Shown here: one piece after another, positions 1-12,754 of the stretch
Position numbering within the stretch: the first letter of the stretch is position 1
Layout of the letters: each line of letters starts with the position of its first letter
Assembly (NCBI GenBank): GCA_945643635.1
Contig: CALZFC010000010.1
Coordinates: 2,190,001-2,254,000 of the forward strand
Length of the DNA: 64,000 bases
DNA from: Allodiplogaster sudhausi
Taxonomy: Eukaryota; Nematoda; Chromadorea; Rhabditida; Diplogasteridae
Direction: 5' to 3'
Translations under genes and position numbers: made by a program
The notes under the pieces: model-generated
What the model saw: the letters and a program-made list of their open reading frames with translations, nothing else
Told to the model about the DNA's origin: nothing
Databases searched by the model: none

Positions 1-2768
<2,768 letters not shown>

Positions 2769-3744
2769 TTACGAATAAAGAAAGATATAAAAATACGTGA
2801 GAGTATTAGTGTAACAAATAAAGCCGACAGTCCGAGGGGCCGTGCTTTCGGGCAGGGCGGGATTAGTCTGCGCCTCTTCTCCGTCCGCGAACGGCTTGAA
2901 GCAAGCGCCATACCAATTGTCCTTCCGCTGCATATTCTTTTCCTACAAACGAACATAAAAAGTACAGTTTAAATTCTTATTTTGTTCTTATTTTTTGTGA
3001 AACTAATAAATACAAGTTAATGCAAGTATATCGCGTTAACTAATTCACCCGGACCTCATTGAAGTTGTTGCAGGCCTGGCCTGACTCGCTTGAACAGAAG
3101 CACTCGAACGTTGGACTGAAGAGGGTGAAAGGCACCATCTGAAAATTCTTTTCCTTCAACAAATATATTTTAATATAATTTTCATTTATTAAAATACAAT
3201 AAATACAATAATAAATATAACCTTGCGACATCCGTCCTCACGAACATTCGGCGGCAGCTTGTCAACACAGCCTAATCCCGTGTGATTGTTCTCGTCTCGG
3301 GTGGCTGTATCAAAGAATATCTTGGAGTGGCGGAAGGAGGGAGCAGGACAGGCAATGGTAGAGGAGCTGTTCAGGCAGTAGTGCTGGAAGAGAGAAGATT
3401 ATTTCGTCGTACTTTTTTACACCAATTATTTATGCGGTCATAAATATTTCAATCAAACCATTCATAATAATTGCCGAGATTTTTTTTTTCGTTTTGTAGG
3501 CTGGAGGCTGGCCCGGTTGTAGAAAACACAAGACTTTTTCAGTAAGAACTTTGATCAACCGCATTCCCATATTTGACAGCGATTCGATTAAGTAAATTAA
3601 TTGTTTTACAAAGCACAATAAAATAGTTCTGAGCGATGGCTTTCACTTCCAATACTCTTTTCTTGAACTAACCATTTCGTTTTCAGCATCGACGAGAGGA
3701 AAAACAGAAAGAGAGAGCAGATGAAGAGCGAAGAGGAGACCCAT
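2769..3744 (-). CDS. Secreted cysteine-rich protein, array gene 1 (complete, 4 exons)
   Basis: The function is not recognised. Minus-strand exons 3744-3673, 3383-3222, 3138-3055 and 2942-2769 all join at phase 0 with GT donors and AG acceptors, giving about 163 residues. Exon 1 encodes a signal peptide (MGLLFALHLLSLSVFPLVDA then ENEM). Exon 2 (module A, 54 residues) starts HYCLNSS and has Cys spaced C-x8-C, then GC, then GC. Exon 3 (module B, 28 residues) contains FECFCSSESGQACNN. Exon 4 is a basic/Pro-Thr tail, longer and more hydrophobic at its end than in the paralogues. The spacing and the final CxC-x7-CN recall three-finger (Ly6/ET-like) domains, but that is inference. One cysteine kept in paralogues (FCHSK) is Arg here (FRHSK). 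The signal exon matches the position and donor of the other array copies, which supports the chosen start. Confidence 0.7.
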
Positions 3745-3759
3745 TCAGGCAGATTTCAC

Positions 3760-5040
3760 TGCTGAAATAGTTCAGATTAAAATAAAATTCAAGCCAGGCT
3801 TCAAGTGCAACAATGGGAAGGAAATAAGAAAGCAGTTTCGAAGGAAAGATAAACCTCAAAAAGAAGCATTCAAATGAACAAGAAGAAGAGTGAAGGGAAA
3901 GTAAATAAATCGGATAATTTTATTCAATATTTTATTCAATTTGAGCTTGTCGGCGTATCGCCGAAAAGAAAATGTAGTATAGACAGAGAGAAATAACATG
4001 CGATTATTCCTGTTCCACCAATGCACCTCAAGTTAATGATTCATCACCTTTCCTTTTCATCATTCATTACAACTGACTGGCCTGTTCATCTTACTTATCG
4101 TTAGAAAGAATAGAATGTATCAACTTCCCCCATTCTCTAGAAATGTCCATTCATTCAGCTTTACCAGCATTCTAAAAACAAATGAAAAGCGTGGAAGAGA
4201 AAAAATGGATGTCTATGTCAATCATTCACTAAGTTATTGCTTTTTAGCAATCGCTCATGTTTTCACTTGCTGAAGAGCGACGACAGCATGTGTCATTTAC
4301 AAAGAAAAAGATGCCATCGTCCTAACCACTCAAATTGATCAACTTCGAAGTGGAAGAGGAACACGAAGAAATTTCAAGCAGATTGTTCTGCCAGAATTAA
4401 ATATGGAATTAACTGAAACTCATACCATGCAAAAATGGGAAGAAAGGGAGAAAAAGTCCAAAGGGAAAAGAAAACTCAAGAAGAAGCGTTGCAATGAACA
4501 GAAGGTTGAATGACGTGAAAGTTGACAAATCAACAGCTTGAATTCGGTTGAAGATTGTCGGCGTATCACCGAAACACGGAAAACTCGAGAGGGAGAGAAA
4601 TAAGAAGCTACTGTTCCTTTCCTGCTAAAATGCTTCTCCCGTAAATGATCAATTACCTTTAATATTCTGCATTCCTTCCAAATGATTCACCTTCCCATCT
4701 TGGAGAGCATAGAAATGTATTCTGTAAACATCCCCGCATGCAATGTTTTAGAAGAATTGTATCAATTGCTCATATTTTCTCGACAAAAGAACGACGACAG
4801 AATTCGTCATTTACCACGAAAAAGATGTCTTCGTTCTAACCATTCACATTGATCTACTTGAAGCAGGCGAAGAACACGAAGAAAGAACATCCCTCGACTA
4901 TGGAGGTCATTCAATTTCATCGCGGACGAACTCTTCTCCAAAAGTCGAAACGGGAAACTATACTGAAGTTGACGGCCTTCGTTGCAAAAAGGACAGAAGC
5001 ATCAAAAGCAAAGTCGTCTCCATAGGTCTTTGGCAAGAAT
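3760..5040 (-). repeat. Duplicated upstream blocks of the cysteine-rich array
   Basis: The sequence upstream of gene 1 occurs twice in a row (about 3780-4390 and 4400-5040) and again at about 8880-9500; a shorter part lies at 13540-13760 and a diverged part at 8040-8290. Shared landmarks on the plus strand are a phrase like 'cctcaagaagaagc' followed by 'aatgaacaa', then 'gacaaatca', a TATA-like segment, and further out 'gaacacgaagaa'. The block travels with the genes, so the duplicated unit includes promoter DNA. The tandem pair suggests that one gene body was lost between 3.8 and 8.8 kb. Confidence 0.6.
3917..3925 (-). promoter_or_regulatory. TATA-like box of array gene 1
   Basis: An AT-rich segment (plus-strand aattttatt) lies about 175 bases upstream of the start codon at 3744. 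The paralogous blocks have cttttat at the equivalent place 180-190 bases upstream of their signal-peptide exons. It is weaker than the copies at 8234, 9014 and 13688. Confidence 0.35.
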
Positions 5041-5180
5041 TTTATTTATTTATTTATTCATCAGGTTGAATTACATATTTGACGATATTTTACAATGACG
5101 TCGCAATTGAAAACATTGCAGGGCAAAACAAATGTGAATAATAATACTAATAGTTACAATGACAACATAATAATATTAAC

Positions 5181-5405
5181 CCCACTGTGAGTCGAGGAAG
5201 GAGGAATCCTTTCTGTAGGATGGCGGAAGAGCGAGAGAGTGTTGGGAGAGGGAGAGAGAGTCTTCGCTCTGCTCGGAGGATGCATCGCAGGTTCTTAAAT
5301 GAGCAGATCTCTCTATCTCTCTCTCTCTCCCTCTCCCAACACTCTCTCGCTCTTCCACCACACGGCAGGAAGAATTCCTCCTTCCCTAACTCACTGCGAG
5401 GCGGG
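5181..5405. mobile_element. Fold-back (inverted-repeat) element, MITE-like
   Basis: The left arm (about 5181-5262) and right arm (about 5318-5405) are inverted copies. Both contain the series cactg(t/c)gag, aaggaggaat, ggaagagcgagagagt and gttgggagaggg in the same order when one is reverse-complemented. About 55 bases separate the arms. No coding capacity is seen. It lies between the duplicated promoter blocks and the next array copy. Target-site duplications were not resolved. Confidence 0.7.
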
Positions 5406-6529
5406 ATACGTTTTTGAGAGAGAATCAGACAATATACCACCTCTCATCACTCACCCCCCTTCCTCTCCACCCAACCCCCCCCCCCCCTCCCAAATGGATA
5501 CATTCTACGGCGGCTGGTGGATCAGCAGTCAGAAAGACAAAGCTCTTCTATGAGAACTCAGAACATCGGTGCTATATCTGGGGGAGGAGGTATTTTTATA
5601 CCTATTGCGAAAGGTACTTTGTTACCTATTCAATTGTCATTGACAGATTTCAGTGCCTATTTTTCATACGGAACGCGAATTTTACTTCTATTACAACAAT
5701 TATATAAACCGAAAATTTTTCCATTAATTTAGCCATCAATTCTTTCCCACAATATTTCGCTGTAAATTACCATTTATTCAATCCAGTTTTTCCCATAATG
5801 AACATGGCAACAAGGAAAGTTCAATCTTTCGCTACTTTGGAAATTGGCGCAGAACTTGCAGTTTATCATCACTGTTCACAGATAACCTTTTAATTTTGAA
5901 AATTTGATTATTAGCATTTGATTAAATCACTATTGAAATCTTGTCGCAGGCGATTAATGGAAAAAGTAGACTACTCTGAGATTTTCTAGAAACCGCTAAA
6001 TTCTCGATATTAGATCCATTATTTCGTTAAACTGCAGACGGAACCATTATGATGTCAGGGTAGTCGAAGTTTTTCGAGTTAAAGCCTTCTTTAATCCTCC
6101 CCGTACCGGAATAACGTTCTATTATGGAGCTTGCTGCTGAAATAAGTTGGCGATTTGTTTGTTCAAAGTTCACCGTTTTTTTTTCTCAACGATCGAAAAT
6201 GCATGACAAAAAATTTCATGACAAAATTTAACATCAAAATTAAACTTTTCGAAAGAAGCTCCTGAGTTACATTTTATTAAGTATTCGACGAGAAATCGAA
6301 TACAAAAAAGAATAGTGAAAAATTTTGACTTTAAAGCAAGATATGAATTGTCAAAATTTTAGCACACTTTATGGTGTTCCTGGAAAGAAAATTTTTATAA
6401 AAAAATAAAATTTTCCCAAAAAGTTAATAGAGAGGTCATGCCTGACCACATTCTCAATGTATGGATCCGTCATCTTGCATCTGGGGCAGGCCTGTATGGA
6501 CCTCTCCTTGAGTCTTACAGAGAGGCTCT
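5406..6529. other. Intergenic, nothing recognised
   Basis: AT-rich sequence with a C-rich patch near 5455-5490. The short frames here show no splice structure, conserved motif or similarity to the neighbouring array exons. Confidence 0.4.
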
Positions 6530-7026
6530 CTTAAAGAAGGGCGATCACCGAAAATACAGTAATGTACGTTCAAACGTACAAAGGTTTCGAACGGAAGTCC
6601 GTTTAATTACTCAAAAATGTACGGTAAACTAATAATGTGCGTGTGTTTTTTGAAGCGGGTTGTTATTGCTGTTATACCTATTTGATAATGTTTTGCATAA
6701 CAAAAATTTATAAAAACATTTTCTAAAACAAATGAACCAAAAGGTGATAAAGCATTCACCATAACAAATCCTTGTAATTTTATTTTCCCGCGATGGGTAC
6801 GTGGCCGTGAAGTTGGGATTCTACCGATGGGTTCTGCTTTTTCCCTGGCACACCTATCACAAATTCATTCAAAATTTGCATTTTAAAGTTCATTATACTT
6901 GAATATGGAACTTTCCTGTACATTTTCATATACATATTCTTTTTCTGCATGCCCCAGACTATTCGAAAATAACTAAGATGGTTCATTTATCGTCAATGAC
7001 TTTTCGGTGATCGCCCTCCATTAAGG
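6530..7026. mobile_element. MITE-like element, copy A
   Basis: It begins cttaaagaagggcgatcacc and ends with the near-exact inverted partner (ttttcggtgatcgccctccattaagg). A second, shorter member of the same family with the same terminal repeats is at 62603-62791. The interior has no credible gene; a minus-strand frame ending at 6780 could at most be a small captured exon. It sits where the B and C exons of the adjacent cysteine-rich gene would be expected. Confidence 0.6.
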
Positions 7027-7328
7027 GAAGAATCCGGTGAATAATTATACAGTAGCGCTAGAGAACCAGTTTGAATGCGCGCGCTCACAAAGTTGCCTGT
7101 CGCTCGGTCGAGAGAGCATGTGAAAGAGGAGGGTGGCTCTGACCTACCGTAGCTAATTCTCTACCCGCCAGTTTTCGCGTTACTATTGCTCTGAAAGTAA
7201 TGAAAGAAAATCGCTCAAACTTTCTGGATATATGTTTTACGCCCAGATGAACTTATCCACATAGAACAAAACATAGATTAATTATTCCCCGGATACCTCC
7301 TTTAAATTGAAATGACACTCAAAATTAC

Positions 7329-7799
7329 CTGTATTCGTTAGCACCCACAATGCATCTGTCTCCAACAGTAGGGTTAGCGCAGCCTTTGAGCTTTTTCTTG
7401 TGTGCGGCATCCGGGTCGTATACCTTCTTATCCTCTTCAAGTGTGATCGTTAGAAGGCAGAACGGCATGGCAGCAGGACACTTCTCAAGCGTATGCCTTA
7501 CGTCATCTTGGCTGTGGCCGGGAAGCCCCTGAAGACACGATTTGCAATCCAGTGGAAACGTTTGGGAATAGTTTCAATTCTCTCCTATTATAGTGAGTAA
7601 TCTTTACAGCGCATATATCAAACGATTTTGACACTGTATAATCTCGAATGGTTTTTTGTTTAAGTCAAACGGGAACTGTCGAATTCGTTGGCACTTCTGC
7701 ATCCGCATGCAAGAATTCGACTATAGGAGCAGCATTCGAGAGTCTGTGCAGCAGGAGGAGAGGAAGAGAGAGGAGCAGAAGAGGGAAAAGAAGACGCAT
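7329..7799 (-). pseudogene. Cysteine-rich array copy 2: signal exon plus diverged A exon, 3' exons missing
   Basis: At 7799 an ATG opens a strong signal peptide (MRLLFPLLLLSLPLLLLHRL). A second exon, 7528-7329, preceded by a cttcag acceptor, reads GLPGHSQ, then EKCPAAMPFC, then KLKGCANPTVGDRC and ends NEY at a phase-2 boundary before gtaatt, the same phase as module A of the 13.5-kb gene. No B exon (CxC motif) or C exon was found below it; a MITE occupies 6530-7026. Reading through gives a stop right after the exon. It is either a truncated gene or a short secreted protein using that stop. The signal exon's donor (near ATA then GTCGAA) is inferred from paralogue alignment. Confidence 0.5.
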
Positions 7800-8755
7800 G
7801 GCTGAAAATGGGCGGGAAAATTAACTTTGGAATACCTAGAGTAATGAAGAAATGGTCAGGTGAGAAGAATGGGTAATATAATGGAAGGTAAAACGAGAGC
7901 CAAGAATATAACTATCATTTTGGCATGGGTCAGTGCATTGAAATGGGAAAGAGCATGAGAAGTGAGGGCAATTAATGAGTAGGGGATGAGAGGGAGAGGG
8001 TGAATGGTCAAAGGGAACTGACGTGGAAGAGGAGGTTAAAGAAAAAAAATAAAGAAAGGGAAAGATAAAAGGAACAAAAATGACATGGAGGATGGGGGAA
8101 TTTAGAGTGAAATGCGTTGATGAGGGTGAAAGGGAACCGGGAAGGGGACAGTAACCTCAGTAGTAAGTTGTTTTCCGGTGATTCCTTGAGGAGAACAATC
8201 GGAAGAATGATGAGGAAATGAACAAATCAGCCGCTTTTATATGGCCAGAAATGCACTTTCAGTGTTTCAGGCAACACGGAAAGTTCGATTTTTCATGTCT
8301 TTTAAAAATTAAAAAAAAACAGCTTATGAGTACTTTTTAGAGAAAGCTCGTGGTGATCTACTAATTTTGCAAATTTATAGATTCTTTTAGATTTCACGTC
8401 AAAAAGTACACGTATTGGAAAACTGGAGAGCATGAAATTGCCAATATTCATTCTCTTCCACGAAATGTAGTCATCTTATATCCCTCCGCTTTTTATGGCC
8501 CAAACCAAGGGGAAAAATTTAATTGCCTTTTTCTAGTTGTATTCCTTGTGCTATGACTCCTTGAAAATTTGTGGCTGAAAATAGTTTGCGTTTATTCGCT
8601 TACAGTGAGAATAGCATTCGGTGGGAGGACCCTGAATGTGACACAAATATGACTTCTGTAAGAACTGTGATCATCGGGAATCACGTTTATTTATGATGCA
8701 GGATAAAAAGCTGCTTTTTGGTTTTCACTTGCAATGGTTCTTTCTTCGAACATAC
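7800..8755. other. Upstream region of array copy 2
   Basis: Purine-rich AT sequence with no reading frame of note. It includes a diverged copy of the array's upstream block (about 8040-8290) and a good TATA box (separate entry). The TATA-to-ATG distance here is about 435 bases against about 180 in the other copies, so extra sequence has probably entered between 7800 and 8230. Confidence 0.4.
8234..8242 (-). promoter_or_regulatory. TATA box of array copy 2
   Basis: The minus strand reads ATATAAAAGCGGC, the best TATA match of the array. It lies in the same block context (gacaaatca or aacaaatca adjacent on plus) as the elements at 9014 and 13688. Confidence 0.45.
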
Positions 8756-8836
8756 TGTTGTATTTTGCGCATCGGCGAGTTCGAGCAGCGGGAAGAGAGG
8801 AACAGGGAGGAGCAGAAGAGGGAAGAGAAGACGCAT
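8756..8836 (-). CDS. Signal-peptide exon without recognised partner exons
   Basis: Minus-strand ATG at 8836 gives 27 codons: MRLLFPLLLLPVPLFPLLEL followed by ADAQNTT, a textbook signal peptide. It ends at a strong donor (ACA then GTATGT) in phase 0. The first eight residues equal those of the signal exons at 7799 and 13502. A TATA box lies 180 bases upstream. No A, B or C exon was found between it and the next signal exon at 7799. It may splice over that exon to 7528-7329 (compatible phase), or be the remnant of a lost gene. Confidence 0.55.
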
Positions 8837-9013
8837 TGGCTCGGCCTCTGCCTGATTTTAACGTTAAGTAAAATAGGAGTGAAAACACAGCCAGGCAGGA
8901 ACGTGTAAAAATTGGGGAAGAAAGGAAGTAAAAAGGTTTAAAGGGGGAAAACCGAAGAAGAAGCTTTCCAATGAACAAAAAGGCAAATGACAACGAAGTA
9001 GACAAATAAGTCG

Positions 9014-9020
9014 CTTTTAT
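9014..9020 (-). promoter_or_regulatory. TATA box upstream of the 8836 signal exon
   Basis: The minus strand reads AAATAAAAGCGAC about 180 bases before the ATG at 8836, inside the conserved upstream block shared across the array. Confidence 0.45.
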
Positions 9021-10039
9021 TTTCGGCGTGCCACCGGAAAAAGAACGCGAGAAAGAAAGAAATAAAGAAAGAAATATCAAACGACTATTCCAATGCTCCG
9101 CAAGCTAATGATTCATCGCCCCACCTTTTCAGCATTCCTTCCAACTGTGTACATACATACCTGTTAACTTCGTCCATGCTCAGTTATCGAAGAATGTTCG
9201 TTTGCAATCGCTCATATTTTCTCATACTAAAGAACGACGACAGCTCCCGTCACGGGCAACGAAAAGGATGTCCTCGTTCTGACGAGTCACTTTGTTCAAC
9301 CTCGCTAACAGGAAAGGAACACGAAGGAACAGCATTCCTTGACTCAGGAAGACAATGAATTTTCATCTCGGAAGACTTGGCACTGATTTTTAGCCTACAG
9401 GCCATAAGGGAATCCATCCTGAAGATGACGACCTTCGCATCGAAAGCAAAGTCTTCTCCATAGGCTGGCAGCAAGAGAATTCTCGAGATCACTATCCTGT
9501 CCAAAGCACTCTGAGCATTTGTTGGAGCGATGCGAGCAATACGGAAAAGAAACAGCTTTAACAAGCAAAACCCAAAGTGCACAGGAAGCCAATTCTGCCA
9601 ATTGGACCGTCTTACTTCTGACCGGTCATCAATCACAAAGACAAAACGCTTCCCCTGTATTATCTTACAATTAGATCGACAAAACTTTTCATTTTCTAGA
9701 TGGTTAAAAAAAATGAACATTTATGGAGATGAAATGATGGCATCGGCGTACAAAAGAACTAAAAAAAACCTCACATCCATAACAAATACGAGAAGGAATA
9801 AATTTTCAAGTACAATTCGTTCTATCTCTGAATTACAACAGCGAAAGTTATCAAATATCGAGTACCTAATAATACTGGATTAAGGCTGTCTGCATCACTT
9901 TGAAAACAATTTATTTTTGAAAGCGCTAATCTGCTACGATCACGCCGAGAACTTTTTGCCTTTTAACTGCAATTTGTTCTGGAAGAACCGAAGCGTACAG
10001 TGTAGTGAAAAATACGAAATTTAGTTTAAAAAAAAGTTC

Positions 10040-10111
10040 TTCCGATGCGGGGAATCGAACTCCGGCCTTGCATGTGAGAGACGCAAATTATAACCACTAG
10101 ACTACATCGGA
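10040..10111 (-). tRNA. tRNA-Glu (anticodon CTC)
   Basis: On the minus strand the 72-base sequence starts TCCGATG and ends CATCGGA plus discriminator A, giving a perfect 7-bp acceptor stem. The D-arm/A box is TAGTCTAGTGG. The anticodon arm is TGCGT-CTCTCAC-ATGCA: five pairs including one G-T, and a seven-base loop with CTC in the anticodon position. The T arm is CGGAG-TTCGATT-CCCCG with one A-C mismatch. Anticodon CTC decodes GAG (Glu). The T-stem mismatch leaves some doubt about activity. No intron. Confidence 0.85.
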
Positions 10112-10203
10112 TGTCAATAGCAGGCCTATCTTTTTTCCCTAAAGCATTCTGGTTGTTGAAATTCAGCTCATGACATAGAATTTATCTTGACAATTTATTA
10201 CTA

Positions 10204-10718
10204 TCATACTACTTTTGTCAGCATTAATGAAAATAAAATGACATCTTGTGCTCCTTCCTTCTTTTCCCAATTGCACGGACTCGCCAATGAGTGAAATCGC
10301 CAGAACAGAAACCAAACCAAAACATTTATAAAAGATATTCGGATTGCAGAGGAGTGCCTATTCGATGGGAGAGAATGGAAGAGAGAAGGCGGGGCCAGCC
10401 AGAAGGAGAAGCACCATTCGGGCAGGGCTGCCGAGGAAGAACGCGTTACGAGAGCCGGAAGTCGCCTGAACATTATTCGCTATGGAACATAAATTGGTTT
10501 AGTTAATTAAGTAATTCAAGTTAATTAAGTAATTTATTAATGATCTGTACGCTCAGGCGTTCGGATCATCAGGTCGCTTTCATTCTTGTAATTGGCCAAT
10601 ACATGAGCCGATTGGTGTAATAATCAATGAAAAGCGGACACTAGTATCGTGCTTCGTTGTTGGCGGAAGAGTTGTTGTCGGGTTGCTGGAAGTCGTCTGA
10701 ACATTTCATCTTCAATTT
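10204..10718 (-). pseudogene. Decayed C-exon remnants of the cysteine-rich family
   Basis: Two short stretches on minus begin with GTTCAG followed by sequence like the C exon of the 13.5-kb gene: near 10475 (GTTCAGGCGACTTCCGGC) and near 10704, which reads VQTTSSNPTTTLPPTTKHD, close to the Thr/Pro tail of the paralogues. Neither has adjacent A or B exons. They are probably leftovers of duplicated cassettes. Confidence 0.45.
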
Positions 10719-11296
10719 CTATTCATTTTGGCACATTTCAAATATTCGTTCCCGTGATGTTGCGAAAAAATTTCTGACGTTTGGATCGGCAGCGGTTGTG
10801 GGTGGAAGGACTGTAGTTTGCGCCTTCTTATACTTCTCGACCGCCTCTTCCTTCATAGCTTCGGACAGTATCTTCCCGCCCTCGCTCTCCCAGTCCGCCT
10901 TCCGCTTCGAATTCATCGCCTAAATCAAGAAACTTTGTTTAAAATACATTAAGTTTGTCATATCAGTAGCAGTATTGGCATAGAAAGTTGTCTCTACCTC
11001 ATCCAGTGCGTTGCAGGCGCGACCGACTTCGCTCGGGCAGAAACACTCGAAAATCGGATTCGAGGTATCGAAGGGCTCAACCTGCAATTATATAGATTGT
11101 AAAATAACTTAATAATAAATTTTGTAACTTCAATTTATTTTAGTAAATTGTTATTTAAAAACCTTGTGGCAATGGTCGTTGAGTGTCTCCACACAGCCAA
11201 AGTCGATTCTCTTTGTAGGCTGGAGGCTGGCCGGGTCGTAGAAGATCTTGGAGTGGCAGAAGGAGGAGCCATTGCAGGCCATGGGATTAGCAGAGG
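10719..11296 (-). pseudogene. Cysteine-rich cassette 2' (A truncated, B and C intact)
   Basis: Exon A 11296-11163 reads SANPMACNGSSFCHSK through GCVETLNDHCHK but has lost the leading HYCL segment; its acceptor (ttctag) would join in phase 1, unlike the phase-0 joins of intact cassettes. Exon B 11081-10998 is intact (VEPFDTSNPIFECFCPSEVG then RACNALDE). Exon C 10919-10719 starts AMNSKRKADWESEGG, has the tail VLPPTTAADPNV and runs on to a stop. No signal-peptide exon lies directly upstream. It is probably non-functional unless joined to exons of the neighbouring cassette. Confidence 0.55.
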
Positions 11297-11480
11297 CTAG
11301 AATTAAATGAAATTTGAATTTTCTTAAAAAATTTTTAGAACATGCTTGTTTTTATGATTATTATTCGACACTAATCATTATAATAATGATTTAACCATGC
11401 CATTTTAATTGCATAGCTTCTAGCACCACAAATTATGCGACTGAAGAAATAAAAATACGTGTGCGTATTGGAGTAGTAAA

Positions 11481-12096
11481 TCAAAAGCAGACATTCGGAT
11501 CGGCAGTAGTTGTGGGCGGAGCGGGAGTAGTTTGCGCTTTCTCCACTTCCGCTAGCTGCTTGAGACTCATGCGATACCAATTGTCTTTCCGCTCCTTATT
11601 GATAGCCTACAAACAAAGAGAACATTATGGTTTTTTTTTTACATACATACGTTATCAAAATGTTTTTCTTATCGGTCGCGTGAGGTCAGATATTAAACTA
11701 ATGAATACTAATCAATGCCATCAAATATCCTGATGCTTGTTCAGTCATTAAGAACCTCATCCAAGTTGTTGCAAGCGTGGCCAATTTCGCTAGAGCAGAA
11801 GCACTCGAACGCCGGGCTGGAGAGAGTGAAAGGCTCCACCTGGAAATTTTTTTCATCCAACAGTTATAAATATATTTTAAAATAATTAAATTTTCGTTTA
11901 ATAATTATAAACTAAATACATAGCTGAACGCAACCTTGCGACATCCGCCCCCAAGATCTTTCGCTGGAAGCTGGTCCACACAGCCAAATCCAGTGTGATT
12001 GTTCTGGTAGCGGTTGGTCGGATCGAAGAAGATCTTGGAGTGGCAGAACGAGTTATCCGAGCAGACCATGGCAGAGGAGCTCTTGAGGCAGTAGTG
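11481..12096 (-). CDS. Cysteine-rich cassette 3: intact A-B-C exons, no own signal exon
   Basis: Exons 12096-11935, 11839-11756 and 11606-11481 join at phase 0 with normal splice signals and encode 123 residues. Module A starts HYCLKSSSAMVCSDNSFCHS and continues to GCVDQLPAKDLGGGCRK. Module B contains FECFCSSEIGHACNNLDE. The tail carries TTPAPPTTTADPNVCF and a stop. All eight cysteines are present, in the order C-x8-C-x5-C, C-x11-C, C-x-C-x7-C. The intron above exon A matches intron 1 of array gene 1 for about 100 bases, but no signal exon follows before the next cassette. The nearest compatible one is at 13502-13431 (phase 0), so a shared first exon is possible. Confidence 0.55.
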
Positions 12097-12239
12097 CTGG
12101 AACCGAGAAGAAATTCAGTTGATTTTGTATTATTTTTTGTCTCAATTTTTTTGCTCGTTTACCAGTCCGGTCATAAATATTTCGCTCTAACCATTCTTAA
12201 AAATGGCGAAAAATTAATTACTAATTTTTTATTATAATT

Positions 12240-12668
12240 TCCTGACGTTCGGATCGTTGTAATTTGAGCCTTCTTATAAATCTCGACCGAGCAATAATAT
12301 GTTGTCAAAGAAGTTTGTCTCCACCTCCTCCAGCGCATTGCAGGCGCGGCCGACTTCGCTGGGGCAGAAGCACTCGAAGATCGGGCCGAGATGTTAAAAG
12401 GCTCAACCTGAAATTAATTTAATAAATGTCATCATGGCTTCTAATTTAAACATTGAATTTATATTTTAAATATTCATTTCAGAAATTTGTTATTTAAATA
12501 TGTACTTTGCGGCAATGGTCGTTGAGTTTCTCGTCAGGGAGCTTCTCCACACAGCCAAGTCCAATTCGGTCAGCAGGCTGGAGGCTGGCCGGGTAGTAGG
12601 AGATCTTGGAGTGGCAGAAGGAGGAACCATTGCAGGCCACGGGAGGAGCAGAGCCATTCAGGCAGCGA
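12240..12668 (-). pseudogene. Cysteine-rich cassette 4, broken
   Basis: Exon A (about 12668-12506) still reads CLNGSAPPVACNGSSFCHSK through DHCRK, but the base pair before it is not AG, so the acceptor is lost. Exon B (12407-12325) is 83 bases against 84 in intact paralogues; the one-base loss falls in the codons for NPIFECFC and shifts the frame. Exon C (about 12290-12240) keeps VEIYKKAQ but lacks the Thr/Pro tail. Three independent lesions argue for a pseudogene rather than a sequencing error. Confidence 0.75.
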
Positions 12669-12754
12669 TTTTTTAAAATTTAATTTAATATTTTTTCTTG
12701 TATTTGTTTTAGATACAATTCGATGTACTTTCTAGTATTTCTTAATATGTACTA

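Noticed and set aside
9250..9720. 156-residue minus-strand frame
   Set aside because: It lies in the duplicated upstream block of the array; the homologous block at 4.8-5.0 kb is not open in this frame, and no motif is seen.
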